Shown here piece after piece: positions 19,660 to 29,595 of a stretch of 64,000 nt of DNA. The notes under the pieces are model-generated. The model had not been told where the DNA came from and searched no databases. It worked only from the letters and a program-made list of their open reading frames with translations. The DNA is from Yponomeuta sedellus (lineage: Eukaryota > Arthropoda > Insecta > Lepidoptera > Yponomeutidae): assembly GCA_934045075.1 (NCBI GenBank), contig OW203736.1, positions 21,243,805-21,307,804 on the forward strand, read 5' to 3'. A program made the position numbers and the translations under genes. The first letter of the stretch is position 1, and the number at the start of each line of letters is the position of its first letter.

Positions 19660-19717
19660 CTGTTCCAAAGACACGTTATAAAGAAGATAATGATTTTATC
19701 CATTGGCGGCGCTAGTT
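19660..19717 (-). other. Candidate host exon, donor side (enters gap)
   Basis: On the minus strand the sequence out of the gap reads CGCCGCCAATGGATAAAATC, then TGTCTTTGGAACAG|GTGAGC. CAG|GTGAGC is a textbook 5' splice site. One frame is open: LAPPMDKIIIFFITCLWNR. If the ATG (CCGCCAATGG context) is used, MDKIIIFFITCLW would be a signal-peptide-like start. It could instead be an internal exon continuing from 19918-20022 through the gap. No protein family is recognised. Confidence 0.3.
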
Positions 19718-19917
19718 NNNNNNNNNNNNNNNNNNNNNNNNNNNNNNNNNNNNNNNNNNNNNNNNNNNNNNNNNNNNNNNNNNNNNNNNNNNNNNNNNNN
19801 NNNNNNNNNNNNNNNNNNNNNNNNNNNNNNNNNNNNNNNNNNNNNNNNNNNNNNNNNNNNNNNNNNNNNNNNNNNNNNNNNNNNNNNNNNNNNNNNNNNN
19901 NNNNNNNNNNNNNNNNN
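19718..19917. other. Assembly gap, 200 N
   Basis: Exactly 200 consecutive N, probably a placeholder rather than a measured length. Apparent open frames across it are meaningless. It lies between two stretches that look like exon edges. Confidence 0.99.
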
Positions 19918-20022
19918 CTGTAAATTGATAACCCACTCGAGAGGAGCGATCTCAGAGGCAAGACCGGCGGCCATGCCTGAGAGATCGCCCTCCAATGCGA
20001 TATCAACAGGGCCTTTAATACC
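19918..20022 (-). other. Candidate host exon, acceptor side (enters gap)
   Basis: On the minus strand ATTCTCTTAG precedes 105 nt (35 codons, phase 0) with no stop. The translation begins GIKGPVDIALEGDLSGMAAG and continues LASEIAPLEWVINLQ up to the gap. It is GC-richer than the flanks and matches no repeat family here. The splice acceptor and open frame suggest a coding exon; the family is not recognised and no other exon of the same gene is identified. Confidence 0.35.
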
Positions 20023-20274
20023 CTAAGAGAATATTCTGAAGTGTAACGGTGTTGATACTTGTTGGTTAGGTTAGATTAATCCAATCCAATAAAAATCAGT
20101 TTAAAACCCTGGGAGGCATGCGCTGTCTTGTATTTGGGGGTACCAACATTATACAAATTTGAAATGACTCCTCTAACGGGATCTCGATAACAAAAGTGTC
20201 TAAATGTCGTATGAACAAGACTAACAGTTACCTGCAACTAACGAGTACCTTACAAGTATTGTTTATTTTATATT

Positions 20275-20630
20275 ATTTTTAATGCACTAACCCGTGCTAA
20301 GGACAAATTTAAAAACCTATTTAGAGGCTAAAAATTCCACCCATGCCGGGATTCGAACCCGCGACCTCTGGCTATCCGTGCCAGCGCTCTGTCCAGCTGA
20401 GCTAATGGGCGACTCACCGGCATCAGTGAAATTTAGAACCTCTTTACAATATTCTCTGTTTTAAAAACTTATTTTGAGGCTAAAAATTCCGCCCATGCCG
20501 GGAAGAGCGCTGGCACGGATAGCCAGAGGTCGCGGGTTCGAATCCCGGCTTAGGTGGAAATTTTAGCCTCTAAATAGGTTTTTAAATTTGTCCTTAGCAC
20601 GGGTTAGTGCATTACAAAGAATATAATATA
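20275..20630. mobile_element. FBt pair in opposite orientation
   Basis: A minus-oriented tail, tRNA-like region and body (20280-20458) are followed by TTTTAAAAACTTATTTTGAG, a short antisense piece, then a sense tRNA-like region (GAGCGCTGGCACGGATAGCC, GGTTCGAATCC) and sense tail GTCCTTAGCACGGGTTAGTG with AAAGAATATA. It reads as a compact fold-back copy beside, or within, a second copy. Confidence 0.75.
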
Positions 20631-20892
20631 GTACAGGACTCGAGCGGAGCAGGCCGCACGACAGGGTCGCAGGTCACCGTTCGCACGTCTCAGACCGCAG
20701 CAGACGCCCCACTAAAGCCGCAATAGCACTAATTAGGGATAGTTAACTCTGAAAGAAGACTCGAGTGTGGATGCGGCGAGCAGCCTTTCCTTGGAACTGT
20801 GTCAATGGCGGATGGCGTCCTTTAGAATAACAGATATGGCTAATTGATTGACGGTGTCGAGATGAAGCGGTGGCTCACAGAACAAACCGATC

Positions 20893-20965
20893 GATACAGA
20901 TAGATAGAACACTATTGCACAACCAGAAAAAAATATACAACTATGATTTATTAAATCTAAGTAAT
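20893..20965 (-). mobile_element. LINE 3' tail, inverted
   Basis: GATAGATAGAACACTATTGC followed by ACAACCAGAAAAAAATATAC is the complement of 19570-19630. 20640-20892 has GC-rich sequence without recognised content. Confidence 0.6.
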
Positions 20966-21328
20966 GTTATACAAAATTTTTTTTTTTTTTTTTTGACATC
21001 TGTCAAAGCAAGTGAACAACGGTCTGAAAAGTGATCCTATATAAATACGAATTTTTAATTGTTAAAAGGGCTGTAAGTGCTTAAAATGTAGTGGAGTGTC
21101 TTAATTACAGACTGTGCTTCCTAATTATCATGAACCGTATGTGATTATAAATCAGCTCGAACCAAATGTTAAGTGCTCCAACGGCCAATTTTTCGCGGTT
21201 AAGGACTGCCATTGGCCTATACGGCGGATTCACATTCTGCATCTCCCCCACAGTAATAAGTTTAAATATTTCGCTACCTGAAGAAGAAGATAAGAAGAGC
21301 AACTGAAACTTTATAGAGGTGGAGGAAA

Positions 21329-22426
21329 ATGAATTGTCTAGCCTGCCGTAGACCACCAGGCGCTGCGGATCAGCTAAGGTGCACAAAGTGCAGTAGTGTC
21401 TACCACTATCAATGTTTAAATATAACCACTGCAGTCTACTCAACAAACTATACAAAATACAAGACGTCATGGATCTGTGAGCGTTGCCTTAATATCACCA
21501 AACGCAGAGGTAACCGCGAGGAAACCCCAGTCCGTAGGCAAAACTCACCCCAGGAGAGCTCATTGATTGATATGTCCTGTGATGACCTAAACGTCTCTCA
21601 GCCTGCCATCGACCGAGCAGCAGGAGGTTCTAGCTCTGATTCGTCGATTACTCTAAAGCAATTCAGCGACCTACTTGACGAAAAAATTGCAAAGTTAAGA
21701 GTCACATTGATGCACGAAGTTGAGGTTCAAGTCTCACAAAAAATTAAAGCAGCCACAGATACACTTATTCAAGATTTCACGGCAACTACCGACTTCCTCG
21801 CAGCTGAGCAACTCAACTATAAAACTGGTCTGCGAGATACAGATAGGAAGATTACTAACCTTGAACAACAAAACTGCGAACTGAAGAACTGCATAAAATC
21901 ACTAGAAACTCGGCTTGTATCGGCAGAAAAAATATCACGGAGTTTAAATTTAGAACTACACTGCATTCCAGAAAAGCGTGACGAGAACCTAGTGCAGTTG
22001 GTGAAAAACCTTGGCGATTTCATTAAGGTACCAGTATTGGACACTGACATACGTGCGTGTCGCAGAATTGGCAGATTAAATACTGGCTCGGATAGACCAC
22101 GCACGGTACTGCTATCCCTGCCCTCGGAGCGCCAGCGCGACGAGATAATCAGTGCAGTAAGGAGGCAAAACAAACACAACCCAACGGATCACCTCAATTC
22201 GGGTCATATTGGTATAGACGGAAGTAAGCAGCCTATTTACGTCGCCGAACACCTTACGCCGGAGGCGAAAAATCTGCACGCATCTGTGAGGAAGTTCGCT
22301 AAAGAGAACCGTTACCAATTTGTGTGGGTAAAATACGGTAAAATATATATAAAGAAAGACGCACATTCTACTTTAATCTGTATAAGAGATAGCGATTCGC
22401 TTGATAGGCTAGTAAATAATAAGTAA
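21329..22426 (+). CDS. LINE ORF1 protein: PHD finger, coiled coil, RNA-binding-like domain
   Basis: 365 residues. The N-terminus holds a complete C4HC3 PHD-type zinc finger: Cys3, Cys6, Cys18, Cys21, His26, Cys29, Cys50, Cys53. A serine-rich linker (about 70-105) is followed by a helical, heptad-like stretch (about 110-203: KIAKLRVTLMHEVEVQVSQK onward) likely to form a coiled coil for oligomerisation. Residues about 205-275 (LNLELHCIPEKRDENLVQLV, then ACRRIGR and PRTVLLSLPS) resemble the RNA-binding domain of insect LINE ORF1 proteins. In this family class the protein binds element RNA and escorts it as a ribonucleoprotein. The PHD finger could contact histone tails or nucleic acid. The ATG follows GAGGAAA and stops lie upstream in frame, so this start is likely. 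No frameshift or stop is present. Confidence 0.88.
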   Translation: MNCLACRRPPGAADQLRCTKCSSVYHYQCLNITTAVYSTNYTKYKTSWICERCLNITKRRGNREETPVRRQNSPQESSLIDMSCDDLNVSQPAIDRAAGGSSSDSSITLKQFSDLLDEKIAKLRVTLMHEVEVQVSQKIKAATDTLIQDFTATTDFLAAEQLNYKTGLRDTDRKITNLEQQNCELKNCIKSLETRLVSAEKISRSLNLELHCIPEKRDENLVQLVKNLGDFIKVPVLDTDIRACRRIGRLNTGSDRPRTVLLSLPSERQRDEIISAVRRQNKHNPTDHLNSGHIGIDGSKQPIYVAEHLTPEAKNLHASVRKFAKENRYQFVWVKYGKIYIKKDAHSTLICIRDSDSLDRLVNNK

Positions 22427-22725
22427 GATTATCTTAAGTGATCCGTCTGATTGTGTATATTTTCTTTTTTTTTTTTTTTTTGGTTTTTTTCATCTGTGCA
22501 GACAGTTCATAAGCTTAAGAATACCTAAACATCTAAACTAATACTAACTTGCCTGTGTAAAACTCTGTTTAATATTGTGCTGATTAATTGGAGACTCGGT
22601 AATTTCGTATACTCATATACATAGTTCACACACGTACACCTCCATCTGCATCATTAATATAGATAGTCTTGACCCGCTATCTAATAGGCCCAAACTAAAA
22701 TGTATGAAATACCCATGCTATTACA

Positions 22726-25644
22726 ATGAGTAGCGCAAACAAAAATTTTAACTTAAAATTAGGTTTGCTCAACATTCGTTCCATACATACAGGGCAAGAT
22801 GAATTGTTTGCTACAATAGACAGATTTAAGCCCGACCTTCTGGCATTGAATGAAACATGGACAAAGGAGGGGCAAGATAAGTATGTCCCGAAAATACCAG
22901 GCTACATTCTGAAAAACTCTCCAAGACCTGGTGGTGGAAGGGGTGGTGGAGTCGGTTTTTTTATCCGCCGTGGTTTGAAAGTTCGTAGAAAAACTCACCC
23001 GCATTCGGAACTTGAACAAATGTGGCTTCAAATGTCACTGCCAGGTGGCGTCCGCATTGCCATTGGCACCGCCTACCGTCCTAGCTCCGGCCCATCACCT
23101 AGCACAGCCATTGACGCCTTGAGTGAATCGATAAGTTCCTTTAGCTACTGTGACCACACTTGCATACTAACAGATTTCAATATAAATTTGTTGGAACCAG
23201 AGAGAGGAGCAGCGCCGGAGCTCAGAACTTTTCTTATACAGCAAAATCTTCATCAAATTGTGCGCGAACCAACCCGAGTGCAGAATGAGTCGAAAACGCT
23301 GATAGATCTTGTTATCACCGATTCTCCCGATCTATGTAAAGCGGTCACAGTACACCACAACCCTCTCCTAAGTGACCACGGTTTAGTGATGGTAGAACTA
23401 TCTATAAAAAAGCAAAAGCCAACACCACTTTATAGATGGACACGATCGTTACATAACATTGACCAAGAAGCTTTCTCTAGTGAACTCCGTACAATTCCCT
23501 GGTATAAAGTAACCACAGCTATCACTGTCAACCACATGGTTATACTATTTAATGGCTTCATGGACCAAATATTTGAGAAACATGCCCCTCTGAGAAAAGT
23601 AAAAACAAGAGAAAAACCTCGACCTTGGATCACAAATACAATAAAAGAAATGATGTTCCTGAGAGATAAAGCATTATCTCGTGCGCATAGCACGAAACGA
23701 GAAGCGCATATGAGGTACTATAAAATGTTAAAAAATTATGTTATAGGCTCCATCAAAAGAGAAAAAGAGGCATTCTTTAGGCATTATGTAAATGGTAATA
23801 AAAATAACCCGGTCAAAATGTGGGGCTTCCTAAAGCAAACGACGCTGTCAGAAAACAAATTATCTGAGTTTATTCCCGTCCATATCAACAATCCGGATAA
23901 GATAAATGACTTTTTCCTGGACGTACCTGGTGACCCTACACCAGACAAGGAGCTACTTAGCTTTTATGCCCAAAATAGATACGGTACAAACGTCTTCTTA
24001 ATTAGGAACTGCACAGAAAAGGAAACTTTAAAAATAATCAACTCAATCGTGACCAATGCATGTGGTTATGATTCGATCTCAACCGCAATGGTAAAGCTTA
24101 CACTCCCTGTGACATTGCCAATCATTACGGACATTGTAAACAGATCTATCTCAGAGAACAACTTCCCTGATATGTGGAAAACGGCACGTGTAAAGCCATT
24201 CCCTAAGAGCTCTGTGGTAGAAGAATATAAAGATTTACGAGCGATAAGCATTTTACCGATGCTGTCCAAAGTTTTAGAAAGAGTTGTATGCACCCAGTTG
24301 ACAAAATATTTGGAAAGTGAATCTATTTTACCACAAATGCAATCAGGATTCCGTAGCCACCACGGTACAGCGACAGCGTTAGCTCACGTGACTGACGATC
24401 TATTGAGAGCCTCTGATGCTGGTGAGGGCAGTGTTGTTGTGTTGTTGGATTTTACACGTGCCTTTGACTGCCTCAGTTCCGAATTACTTTTGGCCAAAAT
24501 GGCATTTTACGGAGTCTCCGCGACAGCATGTGAATGGTTCCGCTCCTTTCTAACTGATAGGAAACAGTTTGTTGTTGTTGAGGACGAGTTAGGAAATAAT
24601 ATGCAGTCGGAGATTAAAGCTGTGACAAGAGGATGTCCACAAGGGTCCATTTTAAGCCCGCTCCTTTTTGTATTATATACAGCTGATCTTCCAACTAATA
24701 TTCAGCACTGTAAAATACATCTATACGCCGATGACACACAATTGTATAGATCTTTCAAGCCTACAGATACTTATGATTCAGTGAAAAAAATAAACGAAGA
24801 CCTCAACAGCATTTTAAAGTGGAGTAAAAAAAATACGTTAGTCTTAAACCCAACTAAATCTAAATTCATGATTATAGGTACTAAGCACCAATGCCAACAA
24901 TTGGCTGTAAACCTGCCCGACATCTGCATAGATGGAAATAGCGTCGAAAGGGTTCTAATTGCAAGAAATTTAGGTCTTCTCATGGATGCCGAGCTACGTT
25001 TTGAAGAGCACATCAATCTCAAATTAAGAACGGCTTTTTATCGCCTCAAAGTCTTGTATGGGATACGGGATTTTTTGAAAATAGAGGTAAGGGTTTTACT
25101 CGTAGAGACGTTGATTTTGTCACTTTTTAATTACTGCGATACTGTCTACGGTCCAAGAGTTTTTCAGAAAACTAGTCGCGCAATTCAACGGATGCAGAAC
25201 GCCTGTGCACGATTTTGTTATGGCATACCGCGGCGATCCCATATGACACCGTTTCTATGTGACAAAAGAGTCCTTAAAATGGAAGGACGTAGGACATTGC
25301 ATCTGGCGAGCATGGTTCATAAGATAGTCCACACGAAGCGACCGACCTATCTTTATGAAAAATTTGAATGGCTTGGAGACGTACACTCTAAGTACACTAG
25401 AAGCAAGGCTCGCAATATCATGAAAATACCAAAACACCAAGGAGCCAACTACCGAGGAAGTGTGAGGTATGCAGCAGCAAAGGTGTGGAATGATCTCCCT
25501 CCACCCCTTCAGGACAACCTGACTAGTAGAACATTTAAAGAAAAATTAAAAAATATTCTTATGGAGAAACAAGTTGCTCATACTAAAAACACCTACATTA
25601 TAAAAACATCGAAAAAACTACCGAAACCAAAATCAAAAATCTAA
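22726..25644 (+). CDS. LINE ORF2 protein: apurinic-like endonuclease plus reverse transcriptase
   Basis: 972 residues, uninterrupted. Residues 1-230 form an exonuclease/endonuclease/phosphatase domain: LNIRSIH near 15, catalytic Glu43 in ALNETW, GTAYRP near 120, Asp150 and Asn152 in LTDFNIN (T replaces the usual G), and Asp217-His218 in LLSDHG. It would nick target DNA to prime reverse transcription. The reverse transcriptase spans about 480-740: PFPKSS, RAISILPMLSKVLERVV, Asp575 and Asp581 in LLDFTRAFD, GCPQGSILSP from 636, and catalytic YADD at 667-670. The C-terminal 230 residues contain the usual thumb-like region (FNYCDTVYGP, KVWNDLPPPLQ). The absence of RNase H fits CR1/Jockey-group LINEs. 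It starts 299 nt after the ORF1 stop, so translation would need reinitiation or internal entry. All catalytic residues are present, so it may be active. Confidence 0.92.
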   Translation: MSSANKNFNLKLGLLNIRSIHTGQDELFATIDRFKPDLLALNETWTKEGQDKYVPKIPGYILKNSPRPGGGRGGGVGFFIRRGLKVRRKTHPHSELEQMWLQMSLPGGVRIAIGTAYRPSSGPSPSTAIDALSESISSFSYCDHTCILTDFNINLLEPERGAAPELRTFLIQQNLHQIVREPTRVQNESKTLIDLVITDSPDLCKAVTVHHNPLLSDHGLVMVELSIKKQKPTPLYRWTRSLHNIDQEAFSSELRTIPWYKVTTAITVNHMVILFNGFMDQIFEKHAPLRKVKTREKPRPWITNTIKEMMFLRDKALSRAHSTKREAHMRYYKMLKNYVIGSIKREKEAFFRHYVNGNKNNPVKMWGFLKQTTLSENKLSEFIPVHINNPDKINDFFLDVPGDPTPDKELLSFYAQNRYGTNVFLIRNCTEKETLKIINSIVTNACGYDSISTAMVKLTLPVTLPIITDIVNRSISENNFPDMWKTARVKPFPKSSVVEEYKDLRAISILPMLSKVLERVVCTQLTKYLESESILPQMQSGFRSHHGTATALAHVTDDLLRASDAGEGSVVVLLDFTRAFDCLSSELLLAKMAFYGVSATACEWFRSFLTDRKQFVVVEDELGNNMQSEIKAVTRGCPQGSILSPLLFVLYTADLPTNIQHCKIHLYADDTQLYRSFKPTDTYDSVKKINEDLNSILKWSKKNTLVLNPTKSKFMIIGTKHQCQQLAVNLPDICIDGNSVERVLIARNLGLLMDAELRFEEHINLKLRTAFYRLKVLYGIRDFLKIEVRVLLVETLILSLFNYCDTVYGPRVFQKTSRAIQRMQNACARFCYGIPRRSHMTPFLCDKRVLKMEGRRTLHLASMVHKIVHTKRPTYLYEKFEWLGDVHSKYTRSKARNIMKIPKHQGANYRGSVRYAAAKVWNDLPPPLQDNLTSRTFKEKLKNILMEKQVAHTKNTYIIKTSKKLPKPKSKI

Positions 25645-25717
25645 TGTGAACTAATAAATCCACAAGCACAATATACTCGTATATACAAAAAATATGCTAT
25701 CAAATATACAAAATAAA

Positions 25718-25782
25718 TATAACACATACACCCACCCACACACGCGCACACACACGCACACACAAAACACACACACTCATAC
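25718..25782. repeat. CA-rich simple repeat in the LINE 3' UTR
   Basis: CACCCACCCACACACGCGCA and similar CA repeats follow the ORF2 stop by about 75 bp. It is impure and probably part of the element rather than a later expansion. Confidence 0.7.
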
Positions 25783-26267
25783 ACGCTAAGCATTAAACTG
25801 TACATTAGGGTTATGAAATTAAATTTACTATTTTTATTTATGTTTAAAAACATCAGTGAACCTTCTGTGCTGATTTGTCTTGGTTTGTATCAAAAAATTT
25901 CTATTAACCCGCGCACGGATGATGTTTTATACCATCTACCCTTGTATTATTTAGGTTTAGTATTTTAAGTAGTTTTAAGTATTTTAGCTTTAGTTAGGTA
26001 AGTGCTGAAAATCAGCGCCGTTGGAAGGCGTGAAATCCACGACGTCTGACGGCCCGCGCTGAGCACTGTGCCTTTTGCTGCCAACTGCGTATATTATGGG
26101 TCACTGTTTTTATATAAATTATAAAAAGTGCCAATGAACCTTATAAATTATTGTTACCTGGCTGAGACTAGTTGGTAAAATGTATATGTTAACCAAATGT
26201 AAACTTTATTCTTTCAACCAGTGTTTTGTTGGTGGCAATAAATATCTTTTTACTTACTTTTTTTACT

Positions 26268-26440
26268 TACAAATATAAGCGATAAGACCGCCTTATCGCA
26301 AAGAGCGATCTCTTCCAGACAACCTTTGGATGGATGAATGGAAAAAATCATAACTTTATATATATTTTTTTTCTTTTTATCTAAGAGTGAACATGAAGTC
26401 TTGGATGATGGAAAATGTACAATATAGACTTCCGACAAAA
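26268..26440 (-). mobile_element. CR1-type LINE 3' tail, inverted
   Basis: GCGATAAGACCGCCTTATCG and GATCTCTTCCAGACAACCTT are the complement of the GGTTGTCTGGAAGAGATCGC tail family. It directly abuts the full LINE, which probably inserted at its edge. Confidence 0.7.
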
Positions 26441-26579
26441 AGCCTAGTAACTTTATCCGGTTACAATTAAATAAGCTAAGTAAGTTACTAAGCTAAGTTT
26501 TGTCTGTAATATATCCCATTTATCCTATCATGCTTGTTATCTATGTAAGTTTATTTTATTACGTATACGTATGTACATT

Positions 26580-26760
26580 AATATTTGATGAGCACCAACT
26601 ACCCGTCTCAGTTTCTCCTTCAGCAATCTTTCCGATTTAAGGTTGCCTGGAAGAAATTGCTATCAGCAATAAGGCCGCCAATTGTACCTCTTCTTTTGTA
26701 ACTGTTGCCTCTGAAATTTTTTTCTGGTGTGTACAATAAAGAATATTCTTATGCTATCTT
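26580..26760 (+). mobile_element. CR1-type LINE 3' tail
   Basis: GGTTGCCTGGAAGAAATTGC, AGCAATAAGGCCGCC and GTACAATAAAGAATATTCTT mark the 3' end; 5' truncated. 26761-27430 has no recognised content. Confidence 0.7.
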
Positions 26761-27436
26761 AAGTTACTCAATAAGTAGTTATAGGCTAGTCGTACATCGA
26801 CCTTTACACGGATGCACTCTACTCCGTTACGTTAAAGACGTTTTCGCATCAAATATTATCCGCCTTATTATAAAAACCTGAATAAGTCCTGGTTTAAACC
26901 AAGACTAAAAGATCTAGGATTGTTACGGTATCAAAGTTAGACCCAGATCAAATGTGTGTCGTTATTACAAATAGAAGACTATTCGAGGATCAGTTAAACC
27001 AGAGATCAGCCATGGTTCAAATAATATTCACTGATTCGTTCATTCAACGTTCATTCAATGCTGCGTTCCGTTTCACTAAATGGATATAATTTTCACATTT
27101 TAAACGCAAAAATATTCATTATTGCGTTTAAAATACCTATACATCGTAAATTGTTCTTTGTTTAGGTTCCAATGTAACTAAAATGAGCACTATTAATTAT
27201 TATATTGTTATTGAAGCGTTTTTATAATCAAATGGCTACTCTCGTGTGAAATGGAGTGAAATATTCGAGCGCGCGCGCCAATCCGAGACGTCAACAATTT
27301 TCTGATAGTTTCATACTGGGAATAGGTATTATTAATTTTTAAACTTTGGGCGGTTTCGTTATTGATTATTATAATAATAAAATGGAACATTTGAAGAAAA
27401 ACGTGAACCTATATTTGTATCGAAAATCTTCGTCAC

Positions 27437-27482
27437 TTAATTTATTTATTTATTTTATTTATTTATTTATTTTTTTTATTTG
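27437..27482. repeat. TTTA microsatellite
   Basis: An impure TTTA run of about 46 bp. The next 100 bp repeats short phrases such as TCCAAATCAT and has no gene. Confidence 0.8.
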
Positions 27483-27807
27483 AAGGGATTCACACGATGA
27501 CGAAGTCCAAATCATGTCCCAATCGTCCAAATCATCGAAATCCATCATATCAATGGCGTCCATAATATCAATTATTTATTGCAATCTATCACACACACAA
27601 AACCAAACAAATTCAAACGTCAATTTGGAGGTTAGTCCACAGATAAACTAGGGGTATCAGAAGTTTAACTTTAGTACCATAGATAGTCCATGACGTAGCG
27701 ATAAACTTCGTTTTGTAATAACATTTTACTTGGTCTATGGTTTAAACCTGGTAACAATCCCAGTACTAAATTTAGACCGCGTTTTGGAATAAGGCTGTAT
27801 AAATTCC

Positions 27808-28102
27808 TTGTAGACTTTTAGACCGGATCTACTTACGAGTGTTGTTATATCGGAAGAGTCCGACCAGGTTTCGCTCCGATTCGCAGAGCTTAATCATGGT
27901 GAGCAGAGACCTCAGATCTTTCTATGATCTGAGGCAGAGACGGAGATCGCCGCGCGCTTGCCCGTAGTGTGAGACGAGCAACCGACGACGCGAGCTCCGT
28001 CTCTGCTCACCATGACTAAGCTCTGCGAATCGGAGCGAAACCTGGTCGGACTCTTCCGATATGTTCAACACCCGTAAGTAGATGCGGTCTAAAAGTCTAC
28101 AA
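27808..28102. mobile_element. Long-armed palindromic MITE
   Basis: Arms of about 104 bp (27808-27911 and 27999-28102) pair with few mismatches, from TTGTAGACTTTTAGACCGGA inward to ATGGTGAGCAGAGAC. The 87-bp centre includes a second hairpin (CTCAGATCTTTCTATGATCTGAG region) and CG-rich sequence. No target duplication is obvious. Fragments of one arm lie at 15086, 41770 and 50815. No coding capacity. Confidence 0.8.
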
Positions 28103-28610
28103 TGTGTTGTGCTTTCGAAAGTTTTAGTTCAAAAATTATAAATTCCATCTGCTTTAAACTATACGCAAACAAGGTAATGCATATAAAATTAACACTATAA
28201 TTCGGGCCTTACCGAAACGGTGAAAATGTTTCGATAGCTCGTGAATTTCGACAGATTGGCTTTATTAAAGAGCTGTCACTTTTCACATTCAGTCACTATC
28301 GCCACGGTTTACTTAGTGCACTATTAAAAGTAGGCAAACAGACTTCGGACTGATATTTACATGGAATCGCATATTTTATCAAGTTGGTAGGTACATGCTT
28401 TACTTACATAAGAAATTATCACTTTACTTTGATAGCGTAAATTGACATTGTAAACATGCCGATGTTTGCATAAAAAAATCTATTTATATCAGAAGAGAAG
28501 AACACTACACAACAACCCAAGGGTACGACCACACACCTAATACAAAAGAGTGCAGAAATAAAGCCCCATGATTTTATTGCTTTTTCGAGAAGAGAACTTA
28601 ACATAGCATT
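28103..28610. other. No recognisable gene or repeat
   Basis: About 500 bp of AT-rich spacer; nothing is supported. Confidence 0.4.
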
Positions 28611-28612
28611 AT

Positions 28613-28950
28613 ACTATTTTTATTTTAATGCACTAACCCGAGCTAAGGAACAAATTTAAAAACCTATTTAGAGGCTATAAATAGTATAATCATGTGGGTA
28701 CAGTGATATCGTTCCGATGTTAAACCTAACTGCAAAGTAGGTAGTCGGGGCTGTAAGTAATGTAATTTGCATAAGTCAGATGTCGCTGCCTGTACGTAAT
28801 ACAGAGAACAGTGTAAAGAGGTTCGAAATTTAACTGATGCCGTGAGTCGCCCATTGGCTCAATTGGTAGAGCGCTGGCACGGATACGGACAGAGGTTGCG
28901 GGTTCGAATCCCGGCATGGGTGAAATTTTTAGCCTCTAAATAGGTTTTTA
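28613..28950 (+). mobile_element. FBt, long copy with terminal inversion
   Basis: The left end is the antisense tail (ATTTTAATGCACTAACCCGA to TATTTAGAGGCTA). The body follows in sense (ATCATGTGGGTACAGTGATA, GTAGGTAGTCGGGGCTGTAA), then a sense tRNA-like region (TTGGCTCAATTGGTAGAGCG, GGTTCGAATCC) and TAGCCTCTAAATAGGTTTTT. It shows the full order body, tRNA, tail-proximal segment. Confidence 0.8.
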
Positions 28951-28964
28951 AGTTAACATAACAT

Positions 28965-29155
28965 TTACAAACAGGCACATACATTGCTTCTGGCTCCACA
29001 CTAGGATACCCTGTGTCGGGAACCAGAAACAACGACATCACAAACATGTTAACATTCAAGACCTGGGGTTTTTTTTCTTGTCCCCAGCCGGGGTTAGAAC
29101 CCGGGACCTCTTGCATGGTAGGCAGGTGCGCTACCGCTGCGCCACAGAGGTCGTC
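28965..29155 (-). mobile_element. tSINE3 copy
   Basis: CATACATTGCTTCTGGCTCC, GGTAGGCAGGTGCGCTACCG and CTGCGCCACAGAGG (box A complement) match 15206-15411. Box B is slightly altered (GGGTTAGAACCC). The AT tail abuts the FBt copy. Confidence 0.8.
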
Positions 29156-29338
29156 AGAACAAAACACGTATTTTTTCTTTGGTCGTATTTCTTTGGAAAT
29201 AATAGTTGTTTTTAAGTTTTAAAGTTGATTTTTTAGAACCAGAAGTGACGTAGGCTAGAAGGCAACATAAACATATTTGCCTCTACTTTACTTGAAACAA
29301 TTTGTCATTGCAACGTCATGCCTTTCGATTCGATTCTA

Positions 29339-29397
29339 ATGTCAATTGTCAACAACTTATTATTTTAATAACATATTAAGTTGTTGACAATTGACAT
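29339..29397. repeat. Perfect 21-bp inverted repeat
   Basis: 29339-29359 and 29377-29397 are exact reverse complements (ATGTCAATTGTCAACAACTT plus A) around 17 nt of A/T. The arm itself contains CAATTG and TTGTTGAC. Possibly a tiny MITE. Confidence 0.65.
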
Positions 29398-29595
29398 AAA
29401 CATTTTTTTTTTGGGTGACAAAAGCAAAGGCGCAGATACCACGCTGTAGAGCCGCTGTGCCGGTTTTAATATTTTATTTTATAATTTGTCATTTTTCTTT
29501 GTTTCTCTTGTACTTCTTGTCTTGTATTCCTCGAAGGTTACTCTCCAAATGGTTTTTTTATTACAGCTTAATATTTTTTTGAATTATTGTCCATT

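Larger units (their letters stand above)
20997..26270 (+). mobile_element. Near full-length CR1/Jockey-group LINE
   Basis: About 5.3 kb: a 5' region of some 330 bp with no frame, ORF1 (21329-22426), a 299-bp spacer with a T-rich tract, ORF2 (22726-25644), and a 3' UTR of about 620 bp. The 3' UTR ends GGCAATAAATATCTTTTTAC plus a TTAC-type simple tail near 26235-26270. The 5' boundary is uncertain; it follows an 18-T run at about 20980. Both ORFs are uninterrupted, unusual here, where other LINEs are 3' scraps, so this is a young insertion. No LTRs are present; there is no RNase H or zinc knuckle after the RT. Confidence 0.85.

Noticed and set aside
19656..20026. Open frames of 74-116 codons across the N run
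   Set aside because: They consist mostly of unknown bases; gap length is arbitrary, so frame continuity is meaningless.
21105..21470. Minus-strand 121-codon frame over the LINE 5' end
   Set aside because: Overlaps the start of ORF1 in antisense, with no motif; ORF1 has the complete zinc finger.
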